The position numbers and the translations under genes were made by a program. Below are positions 53,597 to 62,170 of a DNA stretch of 64,000 nt, piece by piece (the first letter of the stretch is position 1; the number at the start of each line of letters is the position of its first letter). This stretch comes from Acutalibacter muris (GTDB lineage Bacteria; Bacillota; Clostridia; Oscillospirales; Acutalibacteraceae), in the NCBI RefSeq assembly GCF_002201475.1, contig NZ_CP021422.1, forward strand, positions 1,426,001 to 1,490,000. Direction: 5' to 3'. The notes beneath the pieces are model-generated. The model saw only the letters and a list, made by a program, of their open reading frames with translations, did not search any database and was not told where the DNA came from.

Positions 53597-53995
53597 TAAT
53601 ACTCATGGTGAAGCGGCTGCGCTGGCGGACCAGGCTGATCTTGTTAGTGACTTAAGCTTGTCCATGTGGTAAAATGATGGCGGATAGGGTTTGTACTCTA
53701 CCGCCATCACATAGCGGGCGATGTTCTGTGCGGAGATGGAATCATTCGTTGTGTTCCTGAGTGATTTGCTGTGAACGAATCGGAAAATCAGGAGCGGGTT
53801 GAACTCCATAAACGTGAAACCGTTGGATTCAAGGAACAGTTTCAGATTTTGCCCATAGTGACCGGTGGACTCAAGGCACTGCGGTTTGAGTCACTCCTGA
53901 ACAGTCTCGCTGTAATATTTTAGAAACAAATCCGCAGTGCTTACCTGATTATACTGCAGGTAGCTACTCCTGCGGTATACCATCTTTTCGAAAAG
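53597..53995 (-). pseudogene. IS110-family transposase, N-terminal part
   Basis: Minus-strand reading gives CLESTGHYGQNLKLFLESNG, MEFNPLLIFRFVHSKSLRN, NDSISAQNIARYVM and HMDKLKSLTR, all from the IS110 DEDD domain. A TGA near 53890 and a frameshift near 53640 disable it. It is followed by SLVRQRSRF and then by the IS630 insertion. The middle of a normal IS110 protein is missing at the join with the 51985-52503 part, so an internal deletion came first. Confidence 0.75.
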
Positions 53996-54005
53996 GAGAA
54001 ACATA

Positions 54006-54875
54006 GTGGATTTACGCGTTCTCGAATACTTCCTGATGACCGCCGAAGAAGGCAGCATCACCCACGCCGCCGAGCTCCTCCACGTCTCCCAGCCCACGGT
54101 CTCCCGTCAGCTGATGGACCTGGAGCGTGAGCTTGGCAAGACACTTTTCATCCGCACAAAAAAGAACGTCAGCCTCACAAAGGACGGCCTCCTCTTTCGT
54201 GAGACCGCCCGGGAAATTCTCGCCCTCTACCAGAAGGCCGTGCGGGAAGACACCGGCGCCGCGGAGCTCTCCGGCGAGCTGTACCTGGGCATGGGCGAGA
54301 CCGGCTCGGTGCAGTTCCTGGCCCAGGAGATTGCCGCTTTTCAGAAGCTATACCCGGGCGTGCATTTCCATCTGATCTCCGAGAACGCCGACCGCATATG
54401 CGAGGATATCGAGAAGGGGCTGCTGGACGCGGGGCTTGTCATGCGCAATGTGAATCCGTCCACCTTTGAGATACTGGAGTTGGGCCTGACGGAGACCTGG
54501 GGCGTGCTGGTGCCAGAGGGCCATCCTCTTGCGAAGGAGCCGGAGGTCTCGAGCAAGCTACTCCGGCAGGAGAGGCTGATTCTACCGGAAAACACTGTGT
54601 TCAAGCAGGAACTGTTGCAGTGGCTGGGAGCGGGGGCTGAGAGCCGGGTGGGGGCCACCTACAACCTCATCTTCAACGCCTTCCCCCTGGCCCGGGCCTC
54701 GGGCGCGCTGATAGTCTGTCTGGGTGTGCCGGGGGAACGTCAGGAGGGGAGAGTTTTCCTGCCATTCAGCAGGAAAAAGACTGCCTCGGCCTCGTTTATC
54801 TGGAAGAAAAAGCCCGTGCAGAGTCCAGCGCTGGAGGCGTTCCTTGAGCACATCACTCATGCGGTTTCTGAATGA
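54006..54875 (+). CDS. LysR-family transcriptional regulator
   Basis: 289 residues from GTG 54006, with AAAAGGAGAAAC ahead. The N-terminal HTH (LEYFLMTAEEGSITHAAELL, VSQPTVSRQLMDLERELGK) is standard, and the periplasmic-binding-like effector domain covers 90-285. It sits directly ahead of the alcohol dehydrogenase in the same direction, with a palindrome at its stop codon, so it is the likely regulator of that gene. Ligand unknown. Confidence 0.9.
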   Translation: MDLRVLEYFLMTAEEGSITHAAELLHVSQPTVSRQLMDLERELGKTLFIRTKKNVSLTKDGLLFRETAREILALYQKAVREDTGAAELSGELYLGMGETGSVQFLAQEIAAFQKLYPGVHFHLISENADRICEDIEKGLLDAGLVMRNVNPSTFEILELGLTETWGVLVPEGHPLAKEPEVSSKLLRQERLILPENTVFKQELLQWLGAGAESRVGATYNLIFNAFPLARASGALIVCLGVPGERQEGRVFLPFSRKKTASASFIWKKKPVQSPALEAFLEHITHAVSE

Positions 54876-54886
54876 TAACTCATTCA
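54869..54886. promoter_or_regulatory. candidate LysR-regulator binding palindrome
   Basis: TGAATGA (54869-54875) and TCATTCA (54880-54886) are perfect inverted repeats with a four-base centre, upstream of the dehydrogenase promoter and overlapping the regulator's stop codon. It has the T-N-A dyad form used by LysR proteins. Confidence 0.5.
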
Positions 54887-54895
54887 AAATAGATA

Positions 54896-54925
54896 TTTCA
54901 CATTTTAATGACCTTCTGTTATAAT
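54896..54925 (+). promoter_or_regulatory. promoter of the alcohol dehydrogenase gene
   Basis: A perfect TATAAT (54920-54925) with a weak -35 TTTCAC (54896-54901) at an 18-base spacing. The poor -35 suits activation by the adjacent LysR protein. Confidence 0.55.
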
Positions 54926-54956
54926 GTAGTCAACACAAAAACAGGAGGTTATTTTT

Positions 54957-56114
54957 ATGAAAAACTTTTTCTATCACGCACCGGTAAAGGTACTGTTCGG
55001 CGAGGGCGGCGTAGAGCGGCATTTAGGTATGGAACTGCGGGCTTACGGCAAAAATATCATGCTGGCTTATGGCGGCGGCTCCGTGAAGCGGAGCGGGCTC
55101 TATGACCAGCTCACCGGCATTCTGGAGCAGGCTGGCAAGACCGTCATTGACTTTGGCGGCATCACCTCGAATCCCACTTATGATATGGTGCTGAAGGGCG
55201 TCGAGACCGTCAGACGGGAGAAGGTGGACTTCATTTTGGCTGTGGGCGGCGGCTCTGTTATGGACTGCGTAAAGGTCATTTCCACGGCGGCAAAGGCCTC
55301 CGGCGACTACTGGAAGCTGATTTTTGAAGACCATTACTACCCCATGAGCGGCACCCCCTGGGGCGCGATTGTAACCCTCTCCGGTACAGGTTCAGAAATG
55401 AACGGACTGGGCGGCATCAGCAATAAGGCGTTGAATACAAAGGCCACCTTGCCGGGCAGCCCCGCAAGCTTCGCCATCTGTGACCCCACCTATCTGCTGA
55501 CAGTACCGCAAAAGCAGCTGGCCTCCGGAATTTTCGACAATCTCAGCCACTGCATGGAGACCTACTTCGGCCCCGGAGAGTGCGTGTCCGATGCCATGAA
55601 CGAGGCCGTCATGCACGATATTATTGAGAATGCCCGGGCCTGGCGCAAGGACCCCACAAATATTGACATCCTCGGCAACCTTATGTGGGATTCGTCCCTC
55701 CCTCAGACTTTCCTCTTCAACTGTGGCAAAGAGGGCGGCTTCCAGTGCCACCCCATCGAGGCCCAGCTCTGCGCCTACACAGGGAGCAACCACGGCATGG
55801 CCCTTGCCGTTATCCACCCCAGCTACTACCGGCACATCGTGAAGGATATGCCCGAGAAGTTCGCCCGGTTCGGGCAGAGGGTGTTCGACTTAGACCCTGC
55901 CGGGAAGACCACTCAGCAGCTGGCGGACGAGGCTGTTGAGGCTGTGGCGGATTTTGTAAAGGAGCTGGGATTGGACAGCAGCTTTACGGAGCTTGGGCTG
56001 AAGGTGGACGAGGATATTCTGCGCAAGGTCGCGGAGAATTGCGGCGTGAACGAGAGTATGCCCAGGGTGCTGCCCAGGGAGGAGATTTTCCAGATGTTGA
56101 GGGAAGTCATGTAA
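54957..56114 (+). CDS. iron-containing alcohol dehydrogenase (YqhD/Bdh-like)
   Basis: 385 residues. VKVLFGEGGVERHL at the front, GGGSVMDCVK for NAD(P)-binding, TLSGTGSEMNG, and metal-binding histidines in NLSHCMETYFG, GFQCHPIEAQLC and SNHGMALAVIHPSYYRHI match group III alcohol dehydrogenases. These reduce aldehydes to alcohols with NAD(P)H. The closest types are butanol dehydrogenase and YqhD. AGGAGG lies ahead of the ATG. Confidence 0.92.
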   Translation: MKNFFYHAPVKVLFGEGGVERHLGMELRAYGKNIMLAYGGGSVKRSGLYDQLTGILEQAGKTVIDFGGITSNPTYDMVLKGVETVRREKVDFILAVGGGSVMDCVKVISTAAKASGDYWKLIFEDHYYPMSGTPWGAIVTLSGTGSEMNGLGGISNKALNTKATLPGSPASFAICDPTYLLTVPQKQLASGIFDNLSHCMETYFGPGECVSDAMNEAVMHDIIENARAWRKDPTNIDILGNLMWDSSLPQTFLFNCGKEGGFQCHPIEAQLCAYTGSNHGMALAVIHPSYYRHIVKDMPEKFARFGQRVFDLDPAGKTTQQLADEAVEAVADFVKELGLDSSFTELGLKVDEDILRKVAENCGVNESMPRVLPREEIFQMLREVM

Positions 56115-56132
56115 CCAAAAGGAGGAAGAACC

Positions 56133-56210
56133 ATGAGCGGCACACGGTTCCCCAAAGGCGGGCCAAATCCCTCCGGAGCCTATTTCAATGTAAAAAAGTT
56201 GGCCTTATAA
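56133..56210 (+). CDS. short ORF with strong ribosome-binding site
   Basis: A 25-residue frame starts at ATG 56133 behind a near-perfect AAAGGAGGAAG at 56117-56127. The product (MSGTRFPKGGPNPSGAYFNV, then KKLAL) has no feature I know. It may be a leader peptide, a small protein, or the front of a gene cut off by a deletion; the minus-strand regulator begins right after it. Confidence 0.35.
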   Translation: MSGTRFPKGGPNPSGAYFNVKKLAL

Positions 56211-56221
56211 GCCACCCCTCC

Positions 56222-57265
56222 TTACCCCTGCCCGCCAGACCTGAACTGATCTGGTGTCCGCCCGATCTTTCGCCGGAATATCCTTCCGAAATAGCTGTAG
56301 TCGTTGAACCCCACCGCCGCGGCGATCTCCTTTATGCTCATATGGCTCTCCTCCAGAAGCAAACAGGCATTGGAGAGGCGTATTTGGATCAGGAAATTCA
56401 GCACCGTACAGCCGGTGTGCTTTTTGAAGAGCTCGCACAGATAGGTTTCCGACAGGAAGAAATGGGTCGCCAGGCGGCCGAGAGAGATGTTCTGGGCGAA
56501 GTTTTCCCCGAGATACGCCTGAACTCCGGCGGTAATGGGATGGGGCGAATAGGTAAACCCTCCGTTAAAGGCCGCCAGCGCCTCGTGGAGCATATCGGGG
56601 AGCTCCTGGGCGCTTTGACGTGGCAGGCTCCAGCCGACCCTGCCTGTAAGCCCCTTCAGCGCCTGGGGTTCGGTTATGCAGAACCAGATTGAGCGGTCTA
56701 CTCCCGCAAGCTCAATGGGAATCGGCGCCCACTCCCGGGGCGGTTCCCAGGAGTGGGGACGGGCTTTTTCCGTGACAATGATAAAGCACTGTCGCTCACC
56801 CCCGGGGCTGGAGGGCAGTCCGGCGGCGGCAGTAAGCACGGACTTTGAGTCCCCAAGATCCAGAGCGACGGGACCGTTTGTGCGCTTTCTGTCCAGGCGC
56901 TCCTTCAGTCGGAGGACGGTTGCGGACACCTCGCTCTGCTCCAGGGGCTTCAGGATGTACCCGGCCGCGCCGTAATTTATGGCCTTCCGCGCCACCTCAA
57001 AGTCGCTGTAGGCGCTGATGATTATAAACTCCACGTCCTGCTCCGGCTGACTTCTCACCTGGGATATGAGCTCTATCCCGCTAAGGCGCGGCATACGGAT
57101 GTCTGTGCAGACTACATCCGGCTTCTGCCGCGCTATCTCCTCCAAAGCCTGAGTAGCGCTTGTACAGCGGGCGCATATTGTGAAGCCGTATTTCTCCCAA
57201 TCAAGTATCTCCTCAAGGCCCGTAAGGGCCCAAGGCTCGTCGTCTACCAAAATTACACGGTACAT
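56222..57265 (-). CDS. AraC-type response regulator (YesN-like)
   Basis: 347 residues. The receiver domain (1-125) has VDDEPWA, D55 in CTDIRMPRLSG as the phosphorylation site, and K at ILKPLE. The C-terminal AraC helix-turn-helix pair (about 245-340) has ETYLCELFKKHTGCTVLNFL and SIKEIAAAVGFNDYSYFGRIFRR. It pairs with the sensor kinase encoded just upstream and normally regulates a sugar ABC transporter, as in the YesMN system. Confidence 0.93.
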   Translation of the reverse strand: MYRVILVDDEPWALTGLEEILDWEKYGFTICARCTSATQALEEIARQKPDVVCTDIRMPRLSGIELISQVRSQPEQDVEFIIISAYSDFEVARKAINYGAAGYILKPLEQSEVSATVLRLKERLDRKRTNGPVALDLGDSKSVLTAAAGLPSSPGGERQCFIIVTEKARPHSWEPPREWAPIPIELAGVDRSIWFCITEPQALKGLTGRVGWSLPRQSAQELPDMLHEALAAFNGGFTYSPHPITAGVQAYLGENFAQNISLGRLATHFFLSETYLCELFKKHTGCTVLNFLIQIRLSNACLLLEESHMSIKEIAAAVGFNDYSYFGRIFRRKIGRTPDQFRSGGQG

Positions 57266-57311
57266 AGCTCCTCCTTTCTCAATATGACCGACCCTTCTTT
57301 GTGTGCGGGCT

Positions 57312-58572
57312 TCAGGTTTGAAAGGGCGGTACCTGGGGCGATGGGGGTATTACCAGCTCCACCACCGTATAGAAGCCCTCCCTTGAGTGAAAGCGGATGT
57401 GGAAATGACTGCCGAAGGTCAGCTTCATCCGCTGGTAGATATTGTGAAGCCCGATGCTGGAGCGCCCGCCCTGAGGCTCGCTGTGCCGCATCTGCCTGTC
57501 CAGCTGACGGAGCTCCTCAGGGCTCATGCCCTGGCCGTTGTCCGCCACCCTCAAAAGCAGGAAGCCGTTCTCTTGGCGGCGGGCTTGTATGGCTACCCGG
57601 CAGCCGGACTCCCGACTGGAAAAGGCGTGGCTTATTGCATTCTCCACAATGGGCTGTAGCACCATTGAGAGAGTGGCGTGCTCCAGGGTCTCCGGGGCGG
57701 CGGATATTTTAAGGGAGTACCGCCCCGGAAAGCGGATGTTCACCACCTGGAAGTAGCTTTGCACATGGTTTAGCTCCTGGGCGAGCCTTGTCATGCTGTC
57801 CGAGTAGAGGGAGTAGCGGAAGGTGAGGGCCATGGCCGAGACCAGGGTTTCCAGCTCCCTTTCTCCACGGCTGTGGGCCATGGAGCGCATACACTCCAGC
57901 GTGTTGAACAGGAAGTGTGGGTTTATCTGGTTGCGGTAGCCCATGAACTCGGCCTGGCTCTGGGCGTTAATGGCTTGATAGAGCTTGGCCTGGGTCTCCT
58001 GCTCCTGCCGGAAGGATTGGTCGATGCGGTCAAGCATACGGTTTGCGGAGCGGGCAATGAGCTGCAGCTCCACCAAGGGCGGCTCATGTATATGTTCAGT
58101 GAGCCCCTGCTCCCAGGCGAGGCAGTTCAGATCCATGGTGATCTGCCCGATGCTCTTGTTCACTGACTGCAGAAGGAAGATAAGCAACAGGGACATGAGC
58201 AGTACCATAGCAAAAATCGGGATGAGCCAGGGAGTGAGGGAGTGGAAAAGCTTTGAGATTATCTCCTTTTCCGGCACGAAGTGTATAAACTCCCAGTGCC
58301 TCTCAGGCATGGATACGCGAGTGGTAAGGTAGCGCCCGCCGCGCCTGCTCACCGAGCCATGCCCCTGTGGTATCTCCGGGAGCATATCCAGCTCGTTTTC
58401 GTCAAGCTCTCTTGTGGATGAAATGATGCTACCGCCGTACAAGAGAGCGGTGGCGGCTTGGCCCTCACCCTCAATAGCCGCCGCGTAGCGGGTGAGGGCG
58501 CTCATGTCACAGAGCACCCCGGCGATTATCCTGTTGGAGGTGTAGGGCGGGGAGGTGCTGAAAATTGGCACA
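57312..58572 (-). pseudogene. YesM-type sensor histidine kinase lacking its N-terminus
   Basis: From about 58572 the minus strand encodes the end of a Cache-like sensor domain (VPIFSTSPPYTSN), one membrane helix (IPIFAMVLLMSLLLIFLLQ), a HAMP-like linker, NQINPHFLFNTLECMRS with the phosphorylated histidine, and an ATPase domain (ENAISHAF, VADNGQGMS). The first membrane helix and most of the sensor domain are gone. Upstream the frame merely continues open through the antisense of a permease. It would need an internal start such as Met in CDMSALTRY. Its cytoplasmic part is intact. Confidence 0.75.
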
Positions 58573-58574
58573 CA

Positions 58575-58895
58575 GTAGTGTTGCCTCTTTCCATGCCCAT
58601 AATCACCACGGTGCTGCTGTTCTATTCGGTGGACAAGTGGAACGAGTGGTTCAACGCCATGGTCTTTATCAGAAGCGCGGATATACAGCCCCTGCAGAAT
58701 GTGCTTCGCTCCATGATAGTGGACTCCCAGGCCATGGGCGAGGCCAGCGCTCTGGTGTCCATTGAGGACAGGCCCTTCACCAGCGGCATAAAGATGGCGG
58801 CGGTGGTGGTAACCATGGTACCCATAATGTGTATATACCCATTCCTGCAAAAGCATTTTGCGGCGGGAGTCATGGTGGGAGCCATCAAGGCATAA
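58575..58895 (+). pseudogene. carbohydrate ABC permease (LplC-like), C-terminal fragment
   Basis: The plus strand from about 58575 encodes VVLPLSMPIITTVLLFYSVD, then WNEWFNAMVFI and a tail with GIKMAAVVVTMVPIMCIYPF and LQKHFAAGVMVGAIKA, the conserved end of CUT1-family permeases after the EAA loop. The N-terminal two-thirds are missing, replaced by sensor-kinase antisense sequence. The binding protein follows 67 bases on. The transporter as encoded here cannot work. Confidence 0.8.
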
Positions 58896-58962
58896 GGCCG
58901 GAGGGCCGGGAGACCGGCCTGGCAGATATAATCAAGACATTAAAGAAAGGATGAAAATCAGT

Positions 58963-60636
58963 ATGAAGCTAAAGAAACTGACAGCTCTGCTGCTGTGCTT
59001 GGCGTTGGTACTTTCACTGGCGGCATGCGGCGGAAACAACGAGTCCTCAACCTCCTCGAAAACCGAGGAGTCCTCCTCGGAGAGCTCCTCTGCCGAAGAC
59101 AGCAGTGCTCTCGAGGAGAGCGGCACCTCCACCGAGGGCGGCGACTGGTTCGAGGGCAAGGATTTCAGTGAAAAAATGACCATCACCCTAGCCTCCGTGC
59201 AGATAGAAGACGGCTATGACTACACCGCCGGAGACGACTGGGTCAAGTCCTGGACTGACCGCTTCAACGTGGAGTGGGACATCATTCCCCTCACCTGGGA
59301 CAACTGGGCCGAGCGCCTGCGCATCTGGATTAACTCCGACGATATGCCGGAGATGGCCGTATGGAACTACGTCAACGGCGAGGCCGCCAACTACGCCAGC
59401 CAGGGCCTTGTCAAGCAGCTGCCCGACGGCTGGAAGGACAAGTACCCGAACCTTGCCAAGGCCAACAGCGACTGCCCCATGAGCGAGATGGCCGAGGAGA
59501 ACTTCGGCGGCGACTTCTACCTTTTCCGCCCCATCTACTCCAACAACCGTCCCACTGAGAAGCTTGCCACACATATGTCCCTGTTCCTTCGCAAGGACTG
59601 GGCAGAGGCGGCTGACGTGGAGATAAGCCGTGTTATGAAGGTAAGCGAGATCATGGACTATCTTGCGAAGGTGAAGGAGAAGAATCCGGGTAATGTCAGC
59701 GGCGACTTCTACCCACTGGTTACAACCTCCGGCAACCTTGCACAGTTTGTTGGCGCATACAACTACCACGGCTCCAGCCTGCCCTTCTATCTTGGCGAGG
59801 ACGGCCAGTATCACTGGAACGCGGCAGACCCTGAGACCCTCGAAGCTCTGAAGGTGCTCAACAAGGCGTACACCGATGGGCTCCTCCACCCTGAGTTCTA
59901 TACCTTCCAGGAGCCTGATGACCACGGCACCTTCTACACCACCGGCACCTCCGCGGCTACCATTGCGGGCGGCATGGTGTCCACCTTGGCTGAGTTTGAA
60001 CAGCATATGCGCGCCGACCTGGGTGTGGAGTTTTTAGATGTAGCTGAAATCGTCACCATCGCCGACGAGGACGGCAACTTCCACGGCACTCCCCTCACAA
60101 ACTTCTGGGGCGCAAACATCTTCTCACCCCATATCGACGACGCGAAGCTTGACCGTATCCTCTCCATGCTGGACTATTCCTGTACCGACGAGGGCCAGCT
60201 TGAGATACGCTGCGGTATAAAGGGCGTTGACTGGGACTTCGACGAGAAGGGCGAGCTCTATTCCAACCTGGGTCCCGACGAGAACCTCTGGGATAAGTAC
60301 GCGCTGATGCCCGTATATGTAAACATGATGGTGCTCTCTGACGATTTCATGTTCCAGAACCCCTCCTATAAGCAGGAAATCAGGGATAAGGTAAAGCAGA
60401 TACATATTGACCATCAGGAGAACTCCACGGACAAGACCTTCCCCATGGAGCCCGATTGGAACGTGGAACTGCACGACTCCCAGGCTCTGAACCTGGCCTC
60501 CATGGAGTACGGCGACGAGTACGCGGCCCTCATCGTTAAGGCTGGGGACATCGAGGCCAACTGGCAGGCGTGGGTCAACGAGAAAATGCCCACCATCCAG
60601 CCAGTTCTGGACGAGCTGAACGAAAAGCTGGGCTAA
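58963..60636 (+). CDS. extracellular solute-binding lipoprotein (LplA-like)
   Basis: 557 residues from ATG 58963, 12 bases after AAAGAAAGG; the in-frame ATG at 58951 abuts it. KKLTALLLCLALVLSLAACGG is a lipoprotein signal with the lipid-modified Cys, followed by a Ser/Glu-rich linker and a large class of CUT1 binding domain (WDIIPLTWDNWAERLRIWIN, SDDMPEMAVWNYVNGEAANY). It should capture an oligosaccharide for an ABC importer. The cognate permeases are deleted or truncated just upstream, so it may now be orphaned or use another importer. Confidence 0.9.
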   Translation: MKLKKLTALLLCLALVLSLAACGGNNESSTSSKTEESSSESSSAEDSSALEESGTSTEGGDWFEGKDFSEKMTITLASVQIEDGYDYTAGDDWVKSWTDRFNVEWDIIPLTWDNWAERLRIWINSDDMPEMAVWNYVNGEAANYASQGLVKQLPDGWKDKYPNLAKANSDCPMSEMAEENFGGDFYLFRPIYSNNRPTEKLATHMSLFLRKDWAEAADVEISRVMKVSEIMDYLAKVKEKNPGNVSGDFYPLVTTSGNLAQFVGAYNYHGSSLPFYLGEDGQYHWNAADPETLEALKVLNKAYTDGLLHPEFYTFQEPDDHGTFYTTGTSAATIAGGMVSTLAEFEQHMRADLGVEFLDVAEIVTIADEDGNFHGTPLTNFWGANIFSPHIDDAKLDRILSMLDYSCTDEGQLEIRCGIKGVDWDFDEKGELYSNLGPDENLWDKYALMPVYVNMMVLSDDFMFQNPSYKQEIRDKVKQIHIDHQENSTDKTFPMEPDWNVELHDSQALNLASMEYGDEYAALIVKAGDIEANWQAWVNEKMPTIQPVLDELNEKLG

Positions 60637-60648
60637 GCCTATAAACAC

Positions 60649-60680
60649 GAAAGGGCCGTAAAAACGCGGCCCTTTCAATT
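60649..60680 (+). terminator. terminator after the solute-binding protein gene
   Basis: GAAAGGGCCG and CGGCCCTTTC are perfect inverted repeats around an eight-base loop, 12 bases after the stop, followed by AATTT. Confidence 0.8.
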
Positions 60681-60730
60681 TATAATTAAGTATGATATAA
60701 TTAGAAAAATACCCATAAGGAGAGACTAGA

Positions 60731-61510
60731 ATGAACGAACTTACCATAACCCAGCTCCAAGACAACATCTGGAATTTCACCGAGCACGCCCCCGGCACCG
60801 CTGTGGACGCATACCTTGTGATCGGCTCCCAGCGTGCGGTGATGATAGACGCCCTCCAGGAGGTCACCGGTCTCTACGCCAAGGCCCGGGAGCTCACCGA
60901 TCTGCCACTTGATCTTATCCTGACCCACGGCCACTTTGACCATGCCGGGGCCTCGACACAGGAGTTTGCCGACGCCGGGTGCAAAATTTACATGGCCATG
61001 GCCGACTACCCCGTGCTCACTGGCTACAGCGGGCGGAGCTTCCCGAAGGACATCTTCACCGACCTTGCGGACGGACAGACCTTCGACCTTGGCGGCCGAG
61101 TCCTTGAGACCATAATGGTTCCGGGCCACACCCCCGGCAGTGCCCTCCTCCTTGACCGTGCCGCAGGTGTTGCCTGCTCCGGCGACAGCTTCGGCTCCGG
61201 CCCCATTTGGCTCCAGCTTCCGGACAGCCTGTCCCTTAGCAAATATCAGGAAAATCTCGAGCGGGCCATCGCTAAACTGAAGGAGCTCCCAGAGCTGTTA
61301 CTGCTCACAGGTCACCGGAACCAGTCTCCGGAGCCCCTGCACATGGACTACCTTTGCGACCTGCTTGCCGCTGTGCGCGGCGTGAGGGACGGCTCTCTAA
61401 GCGGCGAGACAAAGGAGATGGAGATGCACGGCATATCCTTCCCCTTCGCAATCGTGAGCCACGGCAAGATGCTGGGCCTCTTCTACTCACCGGAGAAAAT
61501 CGAGGGCTGA
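60731..61510 (+). CDS. metallo-beta-lactamase-fold hydrolase
   Basis: 259 residues. LTHGHFDHAG gives H66, H68, D70 and H71; VPGHTPGS and GDSFGSGP supply further metal ligands, with TGHRNQS near the end. This is the general glyoxalase II/lactonase-like class. There is no signal peptide, so it is cytoplasmic. It stands alone between terminators. The substrate cannot be inferred. Confidence 0.88.
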   Translation: MNELTITQLQDNIWNFTEHAPGTAVDAYLVIGSQRAVMIDALQEVTGLYAKARELTDLPLDLILTHGHFDHAGASTQEFADAGCKIYMAMADYPVLTGYSGRSFPKDIFTDLADGQTFDLGGRVLETIMVPGHTPGSALLLDRAAGVACSGDSFGSGPIWLQLPDSLSLSKYQENLERAIAKLKELPELLLLTGHRNQSPEPLHMDYLCDLLAAVRGVRDGSLSGETKEMEMHGISFPFAIVSHGKMLGLFYSPEKIEG

Positions 61511-61604
61511 GCTACCGCACCCACGCCGCAATCAACAAATACACACGAATATCGAAGGGCAAACGCTCACAGGAAGTGTGAGGCTCGGATAGGAGGGCAG
61601 GCTG

Positions 61605-61630
61605 AAAGGCCCGCGCTTATCCGGGCCTTT
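61605..61630 (+). terminator. terminator after the hydrolase gene
   Basis: AAAGGCCCG (61605-61613) and CGGGCCTTT (61622-61630) pair perfectly, followed by TTG. It is about 95 bases after the stop codon. Confidence 0.7.
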
Positions 61631-61764
61631 TGATTGTGGCTTTAGCAAAAAAAGCCTCCGGCTTAAGGGCGTTGACATAAGAAAACATGAGAAAACCAAG
61701 TAAAATCAATGTTTTTTAAGGGCAGCGGAAAACGGGGCGGCGCAAACAAGTGAACAACAGCACA

Positions 61765-61850
61765 GAAAGCGGGCGATGTCGGCAAGGCATCGCCCGTTTC
61801 TGCGCCCCGGCAGACGCCGCAGATTTTGAAAAAAGTCTGCGGCGTTTTTT
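61765..61850 (+). promoter_or_regulatory. tandem hairpins in the leader of the conjugative-element genes
   Basis: CGGGCGATG (61770-61778) pairs with CATCGCCCG (61788-61796), extended by GAAA/TTTC. ACGCCGCAGA (61814-61823) pairs with TCTGCGGCGT (61836-61845), followed by TTTTT. The second is a full terminator placed ahead of the helix-turn-helix gene, so it looks like an attenuator. A short open frame from GTG 61750 runs across both hairpins into the gene. Confidence 0.55.
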
Positions 61851-61881
61851 CATGTCCAGATACCGAAAGGAGCGGAAAGCC

Positions 61882-62170
61882 ATGCCAGTATTCCGCGTGG
61901 AGAGGAACAAGGGCTACACGGTCATGTCTAACTACCACCTGCGGGACAAGTCCCTGTCCCTGAAAGCCAAGGGCCTGCTGTCGCAAATTCTCTCACTCCC
62001 GGAAGATTGGGACTACACCCTGTCCGGCCTGTGCTACATCAACCGGGAGAGCAAGGACGCCATTCGTTCCGCTGTCAACGAATTGGAGCGGGCCGGGTAC
62101 ATCGAGCGCCACCAGACCACGGACGAGGGTGGCAAGTTCAGCAGCAACGAGTACATCATCCACGAACAGC
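61882..62170 (+). pseudogene. replication-initiator-like helix-turn-helix protein, N-terminal part
   Basis: ATG 61882 follows AAAGGAG by about ten bases. The first 97 residues (FRVERNKGYTVMSNYHLRD, LSLKAKGLLSQILSLPEDWD, AIRSAVNELERAGYIER) are the winged-helix domain found at the start of replication/transfer genes in gut Firmicute conjugative elements. After YIIHEQP the match ends and the frame runs on in unrelated sequence before reaching VirD4 in frame. The rest of the gene was lost at a junction near 62170. Confidence 0.75.

Noticed and set aside
58458..58574. N-terminal part of the plus-strand permease frame
   Set aside because: These 39 codons are the reverse of the kinase sensor domain and carry no membrane helix; the permease fragment starts only at about 58575.
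57312..58856. Complete 514-residue histidine kinase
   Set aside because: The first 95 residues are the antisense of a conserved permease C-terminus and have no kinase features; the frame is open by chance across a junction.
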